DNA of 64,000 nt. It comes from Drosophila persimilis (lineage: Eukaryota; Arthropoda; Insecta; Diptera; Drosophilidae). Of this stretch, positions 11,707 to 23,517 are shown one piece after another (positions within the stretch are counted from its first letter, which is position 1; each line of letters starts with the position of its first letter). Below the pieces are notes generated by a model. The model did not search any database. It saw only the letters and a program-made list of their open reading frames with translations, and had not been told where the DNA came from. The position numbers were made by a program, and so were the translations under genes. Location: positions 620,001 to 684,000 of the forward strand of contig NW_020825343.1 in NCBI RefSeq assembly GCF_003286085.1, read 5' to 3'.

Positions 11707-13744
11707 TATCTTTTTGCCACCAAAAAGGGAAGAGGGTGAAGAAATTGTTAGCTTTCTTAGAATTAAGTATAATATTGTTTTATGCTTGGCCCGACAAAAA
11801 CCAAATGCAATTTTCATGCTTGTGACAGCTCTCACATCACATCATCTAAGTGGGGTGTGCGGTCAGGGATAAGCTCTTCTTCTATGGAGCAGCATTTATG
11901 GGGGATTCACTGGACTATGGCTGCCATTTTGGGCGGAGAAGCTTCTGGGCTTCTTTCACAGAGTGCCCTTTGTGCTACGCCCTCGACCAATTTCCATTCG
12001 ATCACTGACAATGAAGTCCGCCGCGCAGACCCTACAAAACATTCAACAGAGGACGAAGGACGCTCTTCTGAGTCCTAATGCAACAGCCATCTCCACGCCC
12101 TTCCCCCAAAAAAATCCTCTATCCCCCCCTTCCACCATTACGTTATCGCCGTCATGCAGTTGGCGGCAGTCGGAACGAACAGTAAACGAGTCCGCCTTGG
12201 CAGTAAGCAAATTGGCCTAGGCCAAAATCGTTTCCAGAATTTTATTAAATCGCAAAACCTTTCGCCTCCTTCCCGATTTTCCCACTCTTCACCCTTAGCT
12301 CCCCACCGCTCATTCTACTTTTCTTTTGTGTGTGTTTAAAATTCAAAGAGAAACAGCAAAAAGAGAGTGCTCCTTTGGTGTTTTTTTTTTCTCTCGACTT
12401 CCTGCAAATTTCATTTCCGCTTTGATTGCGCTTTTTCCGCAAGGCGGCGGAGCAGTAGTGGCGGAGCGGGCACCGACTGTGTGGCAGAAGTAAAACAAAT
12501 GAACGGAAATGCCACACACGCACCCAGGACAACAACAAGGACGAATGCACCTTTGACACCTTTTGGCAAAAGTGTGACAAAAAGGGATAAAGGAAGGCAG
12601 GGAGGCGTTCAGTGTTCGGACGAAGTGGCAGCCAGAGATGAGCGCGTGACACAGCCCCAGGAAAAGATCCTCAATAAGTCCCATCACGCCTCCATCGCTG
12701 GGCCTCTCCCTGGGACTCCCTGCTATCCTGGCGCTGCATGCAAAGTATCTAGCAGTAGCCCCTGGTGCCTCTCCTGGTGCCTGTTTAGGTGTTTGCTGTG
12801 CTTTTTGTTATGCTTTGTGCCTCGTCTTTCCGCCTCTGCCCCACCTCGGGGCTCGGCGCCCTTTCTGTCGGTTGCAGTTCCCCTCCAAGTGTGAAAAATG
12901 TCGAAAATGCAATTTCCTTCAAGTAAAATGCCTGCCATGCGCTTTTGTATCCCCTTCACCCAACCAGAGTCCCCTCCTCTGGCTACGTGGACGTATTACA
13001 AACGAGTGTACGTTGTCCTGCTCTAAAGGAGAGGTGTCCTAGTCCTAGTACTAGTCCTGGTTCTCATTGTCGTTGTCGTTCTGGTCCTGCCCGATTCTCT
13101 GTAGCTTAAATAAAGCACTTCCGCTAATAAAGTCGCACTCGGCAACACTCTCTATCCTTCTCGCTCAACAACAAGGACATAGAGGTAGCAGCAAGCAACT
13201 AGGATCGTGCCACGCACACACACACATTGTGTGACACAGCAGTGCAGGCCAGACTGCAACATGCGTGTCAATGCGAGTTGAGGGGGAAATGAAGTGGGTG
13301 TTGCGGCCTGGCCTGCGTTTGCTTTCGTGGCAAAAACACATTTGGAAAATTTGTGTAGGCGACATTGTTGTAAATCACCGACACATTTTCAACTGGCAGC
13401 AGTCCCAGTCGCCCCAAAAGCACCCACAGCAAAGGTCCCACAGAATGCACTGTGCGAAACACAGCTTATATCTATCTCACAGCCTTAGCCATTGGCCTAA
13501 CCTTTCCCAATATCTTGTTGGTTTTGTCTCAGTGCATGGCGGTAGAACGGAGTTGGAGCTGCTTCTTGTCCGCCTGCGTAAATGTTGCGGCTGCACGCAT
13601 TGGCCTATGTGTGGGAAGGACCCTTTTCTCCTTTTCTCCCTTTCTCACTGCACTTTCTCCTTCTATTCTCTCTCTCAAAATTACTGCCAACTTCTGCAAG
13701 TGACGATGACGACGACTGAAATGTTGCATGCATTGCATGAGGAG

Positions 13745-13771
<27 letters not shown>
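13745..13771 (+). repeat. (AC)n microsatellite
   Basis: An uninterrupted AC run of 27 bases. Confidence 0.95.
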
Positions 13772-13775
<4 letters not shown>

Positions 13776-14159
13776 GAAAAACGGTAGAGTGAGAGAGGCC
13801 TAGGACAATGACGTTTTGACTTTACCCCCACACAGATGCACACCCTCACACATATTCATCAGTGAGCATAATGATGGCCCCTGTCGCAGAGTTCACTCGG
13901 AGTTGCACAGATTTTTGTTGACAATGGGTGTGAAAATTGAAGGCGAGTGATTGCATTTGCCCCCTGCCACACTGCAATACGACCCTACCGCACCGCACTG
14001 CACCGCACCACTTCGCACGCTGTGATTTACAATGCATAACAAAAGGAGTTTCAGGACCCAGTCACTTTTGTCTTTCGTCCTTCGACTGAGGCTTGGACTG
14101 AGCTCTGTGTTCTGTCCTGATCCCTGCCAATAGCGCTGGGCCTGAGGTTGCAAGAGTAG

Positions 14160-15000
14160 GTAATTAATAGACTTGAAATGGTCGCTTGAGAAACATTTTA
14201 ATTAGGTGACACATGCAATATTGTCCACCCTTTCAGAAAGTACTCCCATTTTGATATAAAGCTTGAACCGCAGTATAGGTAGCATTTCAATGCCATAAAT
14301 TATTTAAAATCTTCGACTATATAAAATGAAGTTCCCCATAGATGTAGAGTGCCCAGGCTTTGAAATTATTAATGGTTTATTGAATATGATTAATTTTCAA
14401 TTATAAATAGTAGCTAAGATAACTATGATCTTTGAACATCGCTAACAAGAAAACATGGTAAGAAAGAATTGAACATATTTTTTGTTGTAGGTTTATATTC
14501 ATGTTGCATGTAACATAATATCTATTTATTAGGGGTCCACAAGCCACATTATAATTATCCTTAAAAGTTTAAGCAAACTAGGGCAAGCTTTTGTGGCTCA
14601 TTTAAGGCATGTTCAATCGGGTTTTCCTCGTGGAAACTTGATGCCTTGTACTGGTGTTCTGTTCCTAGACATTTTTCAAGGGTGGTCCTCACAAAAAAAC
14701 TAAACTTCAGATAACCAAATTCAAAATTCTTACAGTCTTTTGATGACCTTCAATCATTAATTGTATCTGTGTCTGTATGAGCAATAGTAATTCTTATGCA
14801 ACTGTTTCGGGAATCCATATGGAAATAAATGGGTAACAGATCTTGCAGGAATTATCAAAACCTGCCTTTATAGGCAAAGCCTGAAAAGGTCCAGATCGTC
14901 TGGCTGCTGCCTTAATTGATAGTCAAAAACAGTTTCGTCCTCACGTGAAGCGATGTCATTCAGGACTCTTCGACTCTGGCTGCAGCTGAAGTGAGGAAAT
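14160..15000. other. AT-rich unique noncoding stretch
   Basis: The sequence is AT-rich and nearly free of simple repeats, with no open frame of note. Such repeat-poor islands can be older element remnants or constrained intronic DNA. Nothing in it decides between these. Confidence 0.6.
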
Positions 15001-15118
15001 TACAAGTCGTGAATTAATGGCTGCTCCACCGCTCCCCTCTCCTCTCCTTTCGCATCATGCCTTTCTTCACTGTGGGGACTGGGAAGAGACTATCCCGCCC
15101 ACGTTGCCAGGATATCCG

Positions 15119-15160
15119 CCGTTGTTGTCATCGTCATCGTCGTCGTCGTCGTCGCTGCTG
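15119..15160 (+). repeat. GTT/ATC/GTC triplet repeat
   Basis: Successive GTT, ATC, GTC and CTG triplets with a core of about six GTC units. Confidence 0.85.
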
Positions 15161-15613
15161 CAATTTCTATTGCTTTGTCAGCTCAAAAACTTAACCTCAG
15201 ACGTGGATTGAAGCGGATTCAGGAGGTGGAGCGGTATCTGGAGCAGCATCGGGAGCAGTAGTTGGGGGTCCTAAGAAGGGGGCATGTGCCTTCTTCACCC
15301 ATATATACATATGTATTTGGCGTTGCTTGCTCGCACTCACACCACGCGTGTCATGCTTTTCTTTTATCCCATTCTTTCAAAATCTTTGCCTTAATTTAAA
15401 TTTCAACCATTTGCCCTCCCCATCTTCGTTTCTCGAATTTAATTAGTACCGCGTGCTTTCATGGGTTTCCTGTTTTTTGGCTTCGCCAGCAGACGCGTGA
15501 AATGCTCAAAACGGGAAATTGCTTTGGTATTCGCAGAACCTCGCCAGGAAGTGCTCCCCTACTTCCATTAAACCGCTTTGAACTTTGACTTTGAACTTGA
15601 CACTTTTTTCAGC

Positions 15614-15621
15614 TATCGATA
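15614..15621. promoter_or_regulatory. TATCGATA, DREF-type site
   Basis: A perfect TATCGATA palindrome, the core of the Drosophila DRE, which also contains CGATA for BEAF-32. It is a single isolated site, so it may well be chance. Confidence 0.25.
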
Positions 15622-16465
15622 TGATTGAAGTATGTAGGTGTCAAACAGAAGAGCTTTGAGTCAGTTCCATAATAATTATATAAAGGGATGGCTTGATTTC
15701 ATATAAGCTCTGCGCTCCGAATATTTTGATTCTGTTTAAAGGGATAGCAGGGCTGGGAGTGTATTCCAGTTCCAGTCAACTCTGCTCTCCAACGTCTTCT
15801 TGCTCATCAGAATCTTTAATTATCGTGCTGGCTCCCTTGACCCCCTGCCTGCTGGCTTCCACTAAAAACTTTAAGCGCTCTGTCTCTGACAAAGACTATC
15901 CAAGGGGTTAACGGAGGGGAAGGACGAAACGGCACGAGAAGGCGGAGCTCTCCTACAGTTTCCGCGCTCACTTCATAAAGTCACATCAATTTATTTCATT
16001 TCCTTAGTTAATTTCAAAGTGTCAACATAATAAATGAACTGCACGTAGCAGCAGCAACAACGAACATCGAAGGGTGGTGGTGGGTCTAGTGGGGTAGGAT
16101 GAGGACGAGGGGCAGTTGTCCATTGGCAAAAAGTTGTCGCATTTCAAAAATGGTTGCACGCAACAAACGACTCGCAGGACTCGCAGGACATTCTCGAATA
16201 CGCATAAAAATGCAAGACAAATGGAGAGCACTGCCGCGGGGGCGGAGAAAGAGCAGACAAGAATGTGCTAAAATGCACAAAAAATGCAGAGGAAATGGAG
16301 AACAGAAGGGCGAAGGGTGGGACTGGGAAAACAAAAATGATTAAAAAGGACATGCAAACACCTAAAACGTCGCGAAGGAAAAATGCCACAAATGCAGCGA
16401 CCGTGCAAATTTTCTTCATTTCCATTTTGACAAAACGCAAACAGAGAAGAGAGCTGCTGAGAAAG

Positions 16466-16492
16466 GGAGAGAGAGACAGAGAGAGAGAGAGA
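16466..16492 (+). repeat. (GA)n tract
   Basis: A GA dinucleotide run with one ACA interruption. Confidence 0.9.
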
Positions 16493-16589
16493 AAGTGATG
16501 GAGTGAGGGAGAGTTGACGGACTGACTCCAACTGACATTGACAAATAATGAATGGACAGAAGGGGGCCAAAGAGGAAAAAGCAGAAGCT

Positions 16590-16636
16590 GGAACAGGAGC
16601 AGGAACAGGAGCAGGAGCAGGAGCATCAGCAGCAGG
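16590..16636 (+). repeat. (GGAGCA)n hexamer repeat
   Basis: GGAACA/GGAGCA units in tandem end in CAG triplets. On the minus strand they read as alternating Ala/Pro, part of the spurious long frame. Confidence 0.85.
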
Positions 16637-17260
16637 ATAACGTATGACCAAAACGAGGGAGAGATGAACCGTGGGTCACAGCACCACAATAAATGGTTAA
16701 ACGTTGGATCCCGTACTTGATATTCTAAGGAGATATTCACCAATATCCAGTTTTGAGCACTTTTCAGCCACTGTGTGGATCCGCAGAAGATTCCTCGCGG
16801 CAGTTGCTGGTGACTGGCGCCGCTTGAATGTGTCAAAATTGGAGCCACATTGTCCGCAGCACAAAACGTACGAGAGTCAAGTGCAGGACCAGGAGCTGCC
16901 GGAGCAGGAGCAGAAGCTGCTGGAACTGCAGCCGGAGCTGGAGCCGGAGCCGAAGCAGGATGAGCTGAAGTGTACGAAGCAGCTGCAGATGCCAGCGCTA
17001 ACCGCAAGGATGATGACAACGGCAGGACAACGACAACGAATGTCGTCGAAGGACATAGCCGAGGACGCATATATATGGCAATGTGGATGTGGCTGTGGCT
17101 GTGTAGGGTGCTATGGAGGTGGCGGCTACGTGGATGTGGCCTCGCCAACGGAGAAACAAACAAAACGCCAGACAAGAAATTAAGACAATTGAACCGTTGA
17201 GGCGTGCGAAGACATGACATAGGTGAGCAGGTGGGCAGGTAGTGGTGTGGTGTGGGGTGG

Positions 17261-17889
17261 GCTAGTGTGGGGCGTGGTCATGTTGACATTACAGGTGCGC
17301 CACACTCCCCGGACTCCCAATGTTGTCAATGGCGCAGAAAGGATAACAAAAACAGCATGAGGACGAGAACGAGAACGAAGAGGGGTGTAGAGTAAAGACG
17401 CTGCCTGGCGACGTGTTGGCTTAAGTTATTAAAACAGAAGAGAAAGGATGGTAAAAACAGTAGAGAGACCGACCCCACTATGGCATTCCTCTAGGGAGCA
17501 AGGTCTCTGCCGAGGGGTAAACAAATAATTGCCATGCAAAAAGTATTAGTATTAGAGGAAGGGGGGGAAGTCGAAGTCCCCCCAAAAGCTCTAACCGAGC
17601 ATTGTTGCGTATCCTTGCAGTTTGAGAAAATAATTTGTTTAATGGAATGTAAATTTCATACTTAAGCAAATAAATGTCCTAGGGGTGGGTGTTGGTTGGC
17701 AACTGCAGAAAGGGGTACGACGAATGCGTGGGTGGACAGAGCCAAGTTTGTTTTCATTTCGATTTCGAAGAATAGTTTTTGTTGGCGAGACTGATGGGAG
17801 GGTGGTTCAGATGTATTCAGGATTATCAAAGGATTTTGCTGAGCTGACGTACGTGTTTACCTACCGGAAGAACTGCTTTCTTGTAATTT
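17261..17889. other. Noncoding unique DNA with a G/C-run hairpin
   Basis: No gene. Six G at 17562-17567 and six C at 17578-17583 enclose the ten-base loop AAGTCGAAGT, so the segment can fold as a short GC-only hairpin. The rest is unremarkable. Confidence 0.65.
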
Positions 17890-18500
17890 ATTGAATGGCT
17901 ATATGTATATATACAATATCTAAAATAAATAACAAGCGAACTTATATGCAATTAAATACAAAAAATACCAAAATATTCCTTTTCAAATCTAAAATTTAAA
18001 GATTATATTAAACAAAAATCAATCACGATTCAACAAATTTTTAGTAGTAAACATCAAAGTAGCACTAGGATAAATACCAAATAAATGAATAAATAAATGA
18101 GGAACTGGGTATCAGTGTTTCATAATTGAATCGCAAACATAATTTGACGACACGTTTAACCAAATAGAATATCAACTATTTAGTTACATTTATTTATCTG
18201 TTATTAATTATCAGGCTCAAAGATTTATATTTCAATTTAATTAGTTCTCTTCTACTGAATTGGCAGCGAACTTAAACACATTTTAATTTGGCCTGTCATC
18301 ATCTGCCCTAATCAATCTACAATTTTTAACCAACAGCCGACCACAGAGAAAAATCTAACCTAATGCACTTTTCAAATGCAATTAGTGGCCGGCTGGAAAA
18401 AAGAAAACCACCTGATAACTAACGCCTGGCATATTAAATGACAATTAATGTGGTATCCAATCAGGTGGAAAATGTATTTGCGACTATAACAGCCAAAATG
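17890..18500. other. AT-rich noncoding stretch with paired CAGGTG E-boxes
   Basis: Very AT-rich, repeat-poor DNA with many TTAATTA/AATTAAT strings, the core type bound by homeodomain proteins. CCACCTGAT at 18408-18416 and its complement ATCAGGTGG at 18460-18468 form an inverted repeat with 43 bases between the arms. CAGGTG is the E-box used by Snail-family repressors. An enhancer is possible, but only motif content supports it. Confidence 0.4.
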
Positions 18501-19486
18501 CATTAACGTTAATCCTATCCCACGAAGCACTAATATATCAAAAAACACCCATCAGGAATATCTTTCATCCGAAAAGTGCCCCATCCAGGGATCAGAGTAG
18601 ATGTTGCCACAATTAACCCATAAATTGGGCCGCGCCTTTTTCGGGACCAGGACGAGCACCAAGTTGAGGAGAGGCTGAGGAGGCTTAATATAAAATTCAA
18701 CAGCTAATTAGTTGACTGGTTACTAAAATGCGGCTTTCAGCGCGTATGCCGCAGCGGTGCAGTCATGCCCTGGGACATCGGCTCCTGTCCAGTCCTAGTC
18801 CCAGTGCCTGGCCTGGCCTGGCCTGGTAATCCTCATTAAATGGTTAAATTCAAATTAATTAAATTGCCACAAATCAATTATACATAAGCGCTGTAATTAG
18901 AAGACCTCAAACTGGTCGAGTGGAAGGAGCGAAGGAGCAGGACCAGGGAATGGGTGAAACGTGATGAGTCATAAAATGCTAGGAACCTATCCGTTATAAG
19001 GTGGGATTTGGAGACGGGGGCCCTGGCACTGGCGCTGGCACTGTTACTGGCGCTGCCTGTTGCATGACATTGTCGCCATTTCAATTAGTTTAACTACCAA
19101 CGAAACGCATCGAAAATGTTTTAGAAAAACATAACAAAATTAATCCCAGGGCACAGAGGACATGGACACGGACGCAGGACACAGAACACAGAGCACAGGA
19201 CACAGCAGGGACATGCATCAAAGCTATCTGCCCGGTAGAGAAAACGAAACGAAAAGTGTTGGGAAACAATTGCGTCCCGAAGCGGAGCTGGCTTGGATTT
19301 TGCAATCGTTTGGCCTGACAATGACTGCTCCTGTTCCTGCGTCTACCTCTGCCAGGACATCCATCGAACACGGTTGACAACAACTTAATCACTTAACATT
19401 ATGCAAATTTAATTATTATCACTTCATCGTCATCATCATCATCCTCATCAGAGAGTGAAGAAGACCAATCCCTCATTCCGACTCAG

Positions 19487-19527
19487 TCTCTCTCTCTCTC
19501 TCACTCTCTCTCTCTCTCTCTCTCTCT
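19487..19527 (+). repeat. (TC)n microsatellite
   Basis: About 20 TC units with a single TCA interruption. Confidence 0.95.
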
Positions 19528-19644
19528 TTCTATCATGGGACTTTGGTTTCTCCCAGGCCATGTTTTGTTGTGTTGCCTGGCATTGATGGCTATCAGTAAA
19601 TGGCAACAACATTCGAATGGCAGCTGGAAGGAGGCCCTCATTAT

Positions 19645-19690
19645 CATTGTCGTTGCTGCTGCTGCTGCTGTTGCTGCCGCTGTTGTTGTA
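19645..19690 (+). repeat. CTG/TTG triplet repeat
   Basis: Uninterrupted CTG units are followed by TTG/CCG variants. Confidence 0.9.
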
Positions 19691-21792
19691 ATTGTCAATT
19701 TAATCAGAATCTTGCATTTGTTTATGCAGTTGTACAGCTGTACAGCAGCCAGAGTCTCTCCCTCTCTCCCTGGGAGTGGCATTGATGAAGAGAATAGCTT
19801 GCTGGCTGGGATATTAATGGGTAGAAGTATGTTCAGAGCTAACGTTTAAAGAGAATTCACAGAACCTGGGTCAATTTCTATCTCTTGCTGGCAGGAACTG
19901 ATAGAATACGAGGGGTTTTACATAGGGCTTAACCACAGAAATGTACTGTAAAAATGTTAGAATGTTAATGAATAACGCTAAAAGTTAGCAATACAAACAG
20001 AAATGTGAACAAAAAGGTTCGCAATAAAAAATATGGGGTTCTGAGTTTATTCGTGGTTCCGTTTCCGTTATCCTTGAACGCAATTCAATTTCCTCTAGGG
20101 CGTTTTAACACTGCAGCTCTGCTAGTTTTAGTCCAGATCATTAAAACTTCTTTATGCCATGTACTACCATACATGGGTATTAGGCCTACCCAGAGCAGTA
20201 TGTACATAAATGTGGATGTACATATTCCAGCCATTTGATGTAGTTTATTTGCACATTTGCACAGGGCAGGGCAATAATCTACTTAGCCCCATTAAAATGG
20301 CTAAAAGTGCGCCATTGTCCGCACACAGGGAGATGTACAGTACAGATGGTTTTTTACAGCTTTGTGTAGTTTATTTAAAATGCCATTAAGCGCAAAACAA
20401 TTTCAACTTCAGTTGGGGCTGGTTTTTGTTTCCGCTGTTTTGTACAACTCTCGTTTATGTTGCTGTTGTCGTTGTTTTTATGCTGATTATTAGAGGAGTG
20501 TGAAACGAGAACCACTTATATGAACCAGACTGGGGAATACCCTGGTCTAGAGCACAAGTTTCTCTCCGATTCCAGCCATTTTCCACTGTACTGATATGCC
20601 GTATTCCTCAGATTTACGACTCTAGGGCTGGTCCCCAGCAGTGGTAGCACAAACGTTTTGATTTAAGATCGCCAAATGAATATGGCGATACGGTGGCCGT
20701 GGAAATCATGAAATACTACTACAACCAGATGCCAGAGAAGGACCTAGACCCCAGAACCAAAAGACCATTAAAAAGCAAGGCGAACGCCGAACGGCAAACA
20801 GGAAAGGTGAGAAATATATTCAGCAGTCAAAAAAGAAAGAAAATAGAGAAGAGGAATCAGTGGGGCCGCGGCAGATTGCAATGGAAGAGGCAGAAATAGT
20901 GGCAAGTGGCAAATGTATTGTAGTAATAACAATAAAAGCAACTGCCAACAGGCTTTGGACGGGGCCAGGGCCACAGAGCAGGCAGCAGGGTAAGAGGCAG
21001 ATGACTCCGACACTGCTGAAAGGCAACAACAAGTTGCACGTGCTTTCAACTTAATAACGTGGCTTTTACTTTTACGGCAAGGCGAGAAGAAACATAAAGG
21101 GGAAGTGGAAGAGGGGGGGCCAGTCGAAACAGAGGTTGTAGACGAAATTCGCTCTAGAGATGTTCTAGTCAGTGGCTCGAATTGTCTTGAAAAACCTTCA
21201 GGTTTTCTTTTCTGCATACTCTGGAAATTGATGATGCTTATTGTTTCAAGGCTCTGATGAGAACACATCGAAAGATGGTTATATTACAAATGCCATAAAT
21301 TTCCAACGGTTTCATTTAGCGTTTTTTAATCCTCTAAAGCTGAGCGATAGTTCCCCCCTTGTGCTGTCCATCTCTAGTACACCCATATTTCTTACTCTCA
21401 CTGGCATTTCTCTCACTCTGCCTCTTCTTTCTTCTTCGGGCACGGCACTATCAAAGCGTCAGCATCGACAAACTGCTGTACAACAGGGAGAAGCAACAAC
21501 TCACTTTCTCCCTCTGCCGCGCTCTGGCCACACTTTTCGCACCTTTTTTGCATTTTACAGGCGTCGCAGGGCAGTGCTGCAGATGCGGGGAATGGGACGG
21601 AAACGGGCATTATAAAAAGGCCAGAGGGATGGCTGGAGAAGGGGCAGGAGCAGAGTGTTGGGAGCGGAGCGCACAAAAGAAAGCACACACAAAATGGCGT
21701 AACGTTGCGGATTTTACGCACGGCAAACAGAAAACTACGCGCGCGTACACAAACAACAAGAAAATGCACTCAGGCTTAGTGTCGGTCGAGGA

Positions 21793-21834
21793 TGGCGACT
21801 GCGACGGTGACGGCGACGGCGACGGCGACGACGA
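21793..21834 (+). repeat. (GGCGAC)n hexamer repeat
   Basis: Tandem GGCGAC/GGTGAC units. The plus-strand frame reads alternating Asp-Gly, a low-complexity product. Confidence 0.85.
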
Positions 21835-21914
21835 GGTCCTGCGATGGTCCTCCTTCCCACCTCACTACCCATTCCAGTGGGTGCTGTTTGCACCTTTTTA
21901 TAGCGTCGAAGGAT

Positions 21915-21944
21915 GAACAGGGGAACAGTGAACAGGGGAACAGT
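21915..21944 (+). repeat. 15-bp perfect tandem duplication
   Basis: GAACAGGGGAACAGT occurs twice head to tail without a mismatch, which points to a recent duplication. The unit itself contains GAACAG twice. Confidence 0.95.
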
Positions 21945-21966
21945 GAAACCGAGGGACGGCGCGAGC

Positions 21967-21969
<3 letters not shown>

Positions 21970-21998
<29 letters not shown>
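21970..21998 (+). repeat. (GT)n microsatellite
   Basis: An uninterrupted GT run of 29 bases. Confidence 0.95.
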
Positions 21999-22983
21999 GC
22001 TGGAAAAACTTTTTGAGGTCTGCTTTGGGTAAGTGCTGTGCGGACCGCAGCTTAGTTGCGTCGAGCTTGACTGCGTCCCGCTGCAGAGTAGATCGGAGCA
22101 TACCAGGCAGGTGATAAAGGCCTCTCATAACACAGGAACCACTAGAGCTCAACCACTACGCGCCAAGAAACCAAAAATACATATGTATATGGAATTCCTG
22201 GGGGTAACATCAGTCAATGATCTATGATCTTTGCAGTATAAGCGTATAGTTGATATTTCCATTATTTGTGGCGAACAAGAAAAATATTTTCTTGATATGG
22301 AAGATTCCATCTCTACTGGTGTCTCCAGACATCTCCCCAACAAACCTTAAGCGTGTCATATACTCCACCATTTTCTGGCAGAGCACACGTGTATATGCTC
22401 AGGGTAAAAACACTCAACCAGATTTATGTTTGAAATAATTTATAGAAAAAATACTGAAATTAAATAAAATAGAATTACGCGAGCGCAGTTTCCGCTTCAG
22501 CTTCAGCTCTTACACCATCAGCATCGACGTCTATCCTATTAAATGTCCATTTGCCGTTTTGTTATGTGAGTTGTTGGCGCACAAACTTTCAGCCATTTAA
22601 TTTTGCAATATTTTTGCTGCCCTCCCTAAAGCCAGTGTCCGAACAGTGGCCGGGAACATCATTAAAAAACTGTCATTAGCAGTTGAGTACATGGAAACTG
22701 AATTTTCATTACAGCCAGTGCCAGTCCGGGGCCGTAGGAAAAAATGTGAAAGTTTTGCAATTCTCCCGTGCATTTTTTCTGTTTCGCCTTGTTTCCTTTG
22801 TAGCCATTGCAATGGTTGATGTCGCTTACATAATCGAATTTTAAATATGTGGGCGTGTGTGTATGTGCGTGTACGTGAGTGTGTGTTCGAAGGTGGACAC
22901 TTTATTTAAGTGATGTTAGCGAGCACCTGTTGAAATTTCATGGGATATGACTTTATTATTGCTTGTATTTTATGGGAGAAAAT

Positions 22984-23216
22984 GCCAAGAAGTAGGCACC
23001 CGAATTGGAGAAATGTACATATATGAGAATATTATACAGAATCTAACGAATGAAAAAGAGGATGGCTTTCTAGAAATACCCTTAAGCATCTTATGAGTGA
23101 CATGAAACAAAAGGATGTACCTAGGATGCTGGCAGCCAGCTTTCCTGATTTTGTATTGGGAGTCTTGTGACTTGTGTACTCAATGGGCGCCAAGAAGTAG
23201 GCAACCGAATCTGAAG
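22984..23216 (+). repeat. 28-base imperfect direct repeat, 205 bases apart
   Basis: Copy one is 22984-23011 and copy two is 23189-23216. The first 15 bases, GCCAAGAAGTAGGCA, are identical, then one mismatch, then CCGAAT identical, then a looser match. The intervening part is unique apart from TACATA-type palindromes beside the second copy. It may be a duplicated site or the trace of a local duplication. Confidence 0.75.
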
Positions 23217-23470
23217 ATTGACACGAGACAATAGGATGTATGTACATACATATGTATGTATGTGTGGACATCCTCTGGCAATGAGCTATCCTGATGCTCT
23301 TATCGTGTCGGTCCATCATTGTATCATCTGTAGACACACTTTAACACTTCCGTTTTCCCCAGTCATCAAATGTAATATCCTGTTACACTTTGTTTGACTA
23401 GCCTGGGGCTCTTTTTAAAATTAATTACCAGAGAGAGAGCTGCAAGAGCAACAAAAGCGTTGCCATCCAC

Positions 23471-23517
23471 ATTGGCATCGGTATCGGCATCGACATCGGC
23501 ATTGGCATTGGCGGCGT
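23471..23517 (+). repeat. (GGCATC/GGCATT)n hexamer repeat
   Basis: About seven hexamers of GGCATC, GGTATC, GACATC and GGCATT. The same ending, ATTGGCATTGGCGGCG, recurs near 25321. Confidence 0.85.

Larger units (their letters stand above)
11131..14159. other. Noncoding DNA with CT and CA microsatellites
   Basis: No gene is supported. There is a CT tract at 11635-11706 and an AC tract at 13745-13771. The 12.3-13.1 kb part is G+C-richer and gives long open frames on both strands (175 codons at 12367-12894; 135 and 114 codons on the minus strand), but these have no domain and disagree in strand. 13990-14010 holds a short CCGCACTGCA-type repeat. Confidence 0.7.
15001..17260. other. Noncoding DNA with triplet and hexamer repeats
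   Basis: No gene is supported. A GTC/ATC triplet tract, a GA block and GGAGCA-type hexamers occur here. The hexamers and a pyrimidine-rich minus strand keep a 358-codon minus-strand frame open (16144-17220), the longest in the window. It reads as Ser/Leu/Ala/Pro low-complexity runs and I do not accept it as a gene. TATCGATA occurs at 15614-15621. Confidence 0.7.
18501..19860. other. Noncoding DNA with CT and CTG repeats
   Basis: No gene is supported. The stretch holds (CTGGC)n at about 18806-18826, GGCACTGGCGCTGG-like units near 19022-19050, a CT tract, a CTG/TTG triplet tract and a 14-bp palindrome TGTACAGCTGTACA at 19731-19744. Confidence 0.7.
19861..22460. other. Noncoding DNA with repeats
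   Basis: No gene is supported. Minus-strand 20768-21268 (166 codons) and plus-strand 21359-21916 (185 codons) are open but overlap poly-Leu-type repeats and (GGCGAC)n, and have no domain. The 22.2-22.46 kb end is AT-rich and unique. Confidence 0.7.

Noticed and set aside
12367..12894. 175-codon plus-strand open frame in GC-richer DNA
   Set aside because: No domain, and overlapped by minus-strand frames of 114 and 135 codons of equal quality. Composition alone explains it.
16590..16636. CRISPR-like repeat array from regular hexamers
   Set aside because: Units are contiguous with no spacers. These are microsatellites in a eukaryotic genome.
16144..17220. 358-codon minus-strand open frame, the longest in the window
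   Set aside because: It consists of Ser-Leu, Ala-Pro and poly-Leu runs encoded by GA, GGAGCA and CAG repeats, with no domain. Microsatellites without stops in this frame keep it open.
21359..21916. 185-codon plus-strand open frame
   Set aside because: Ends in Asp-Gly runs from the GGCGAC repeat. No recognisable domain and several competing frames on both strands.
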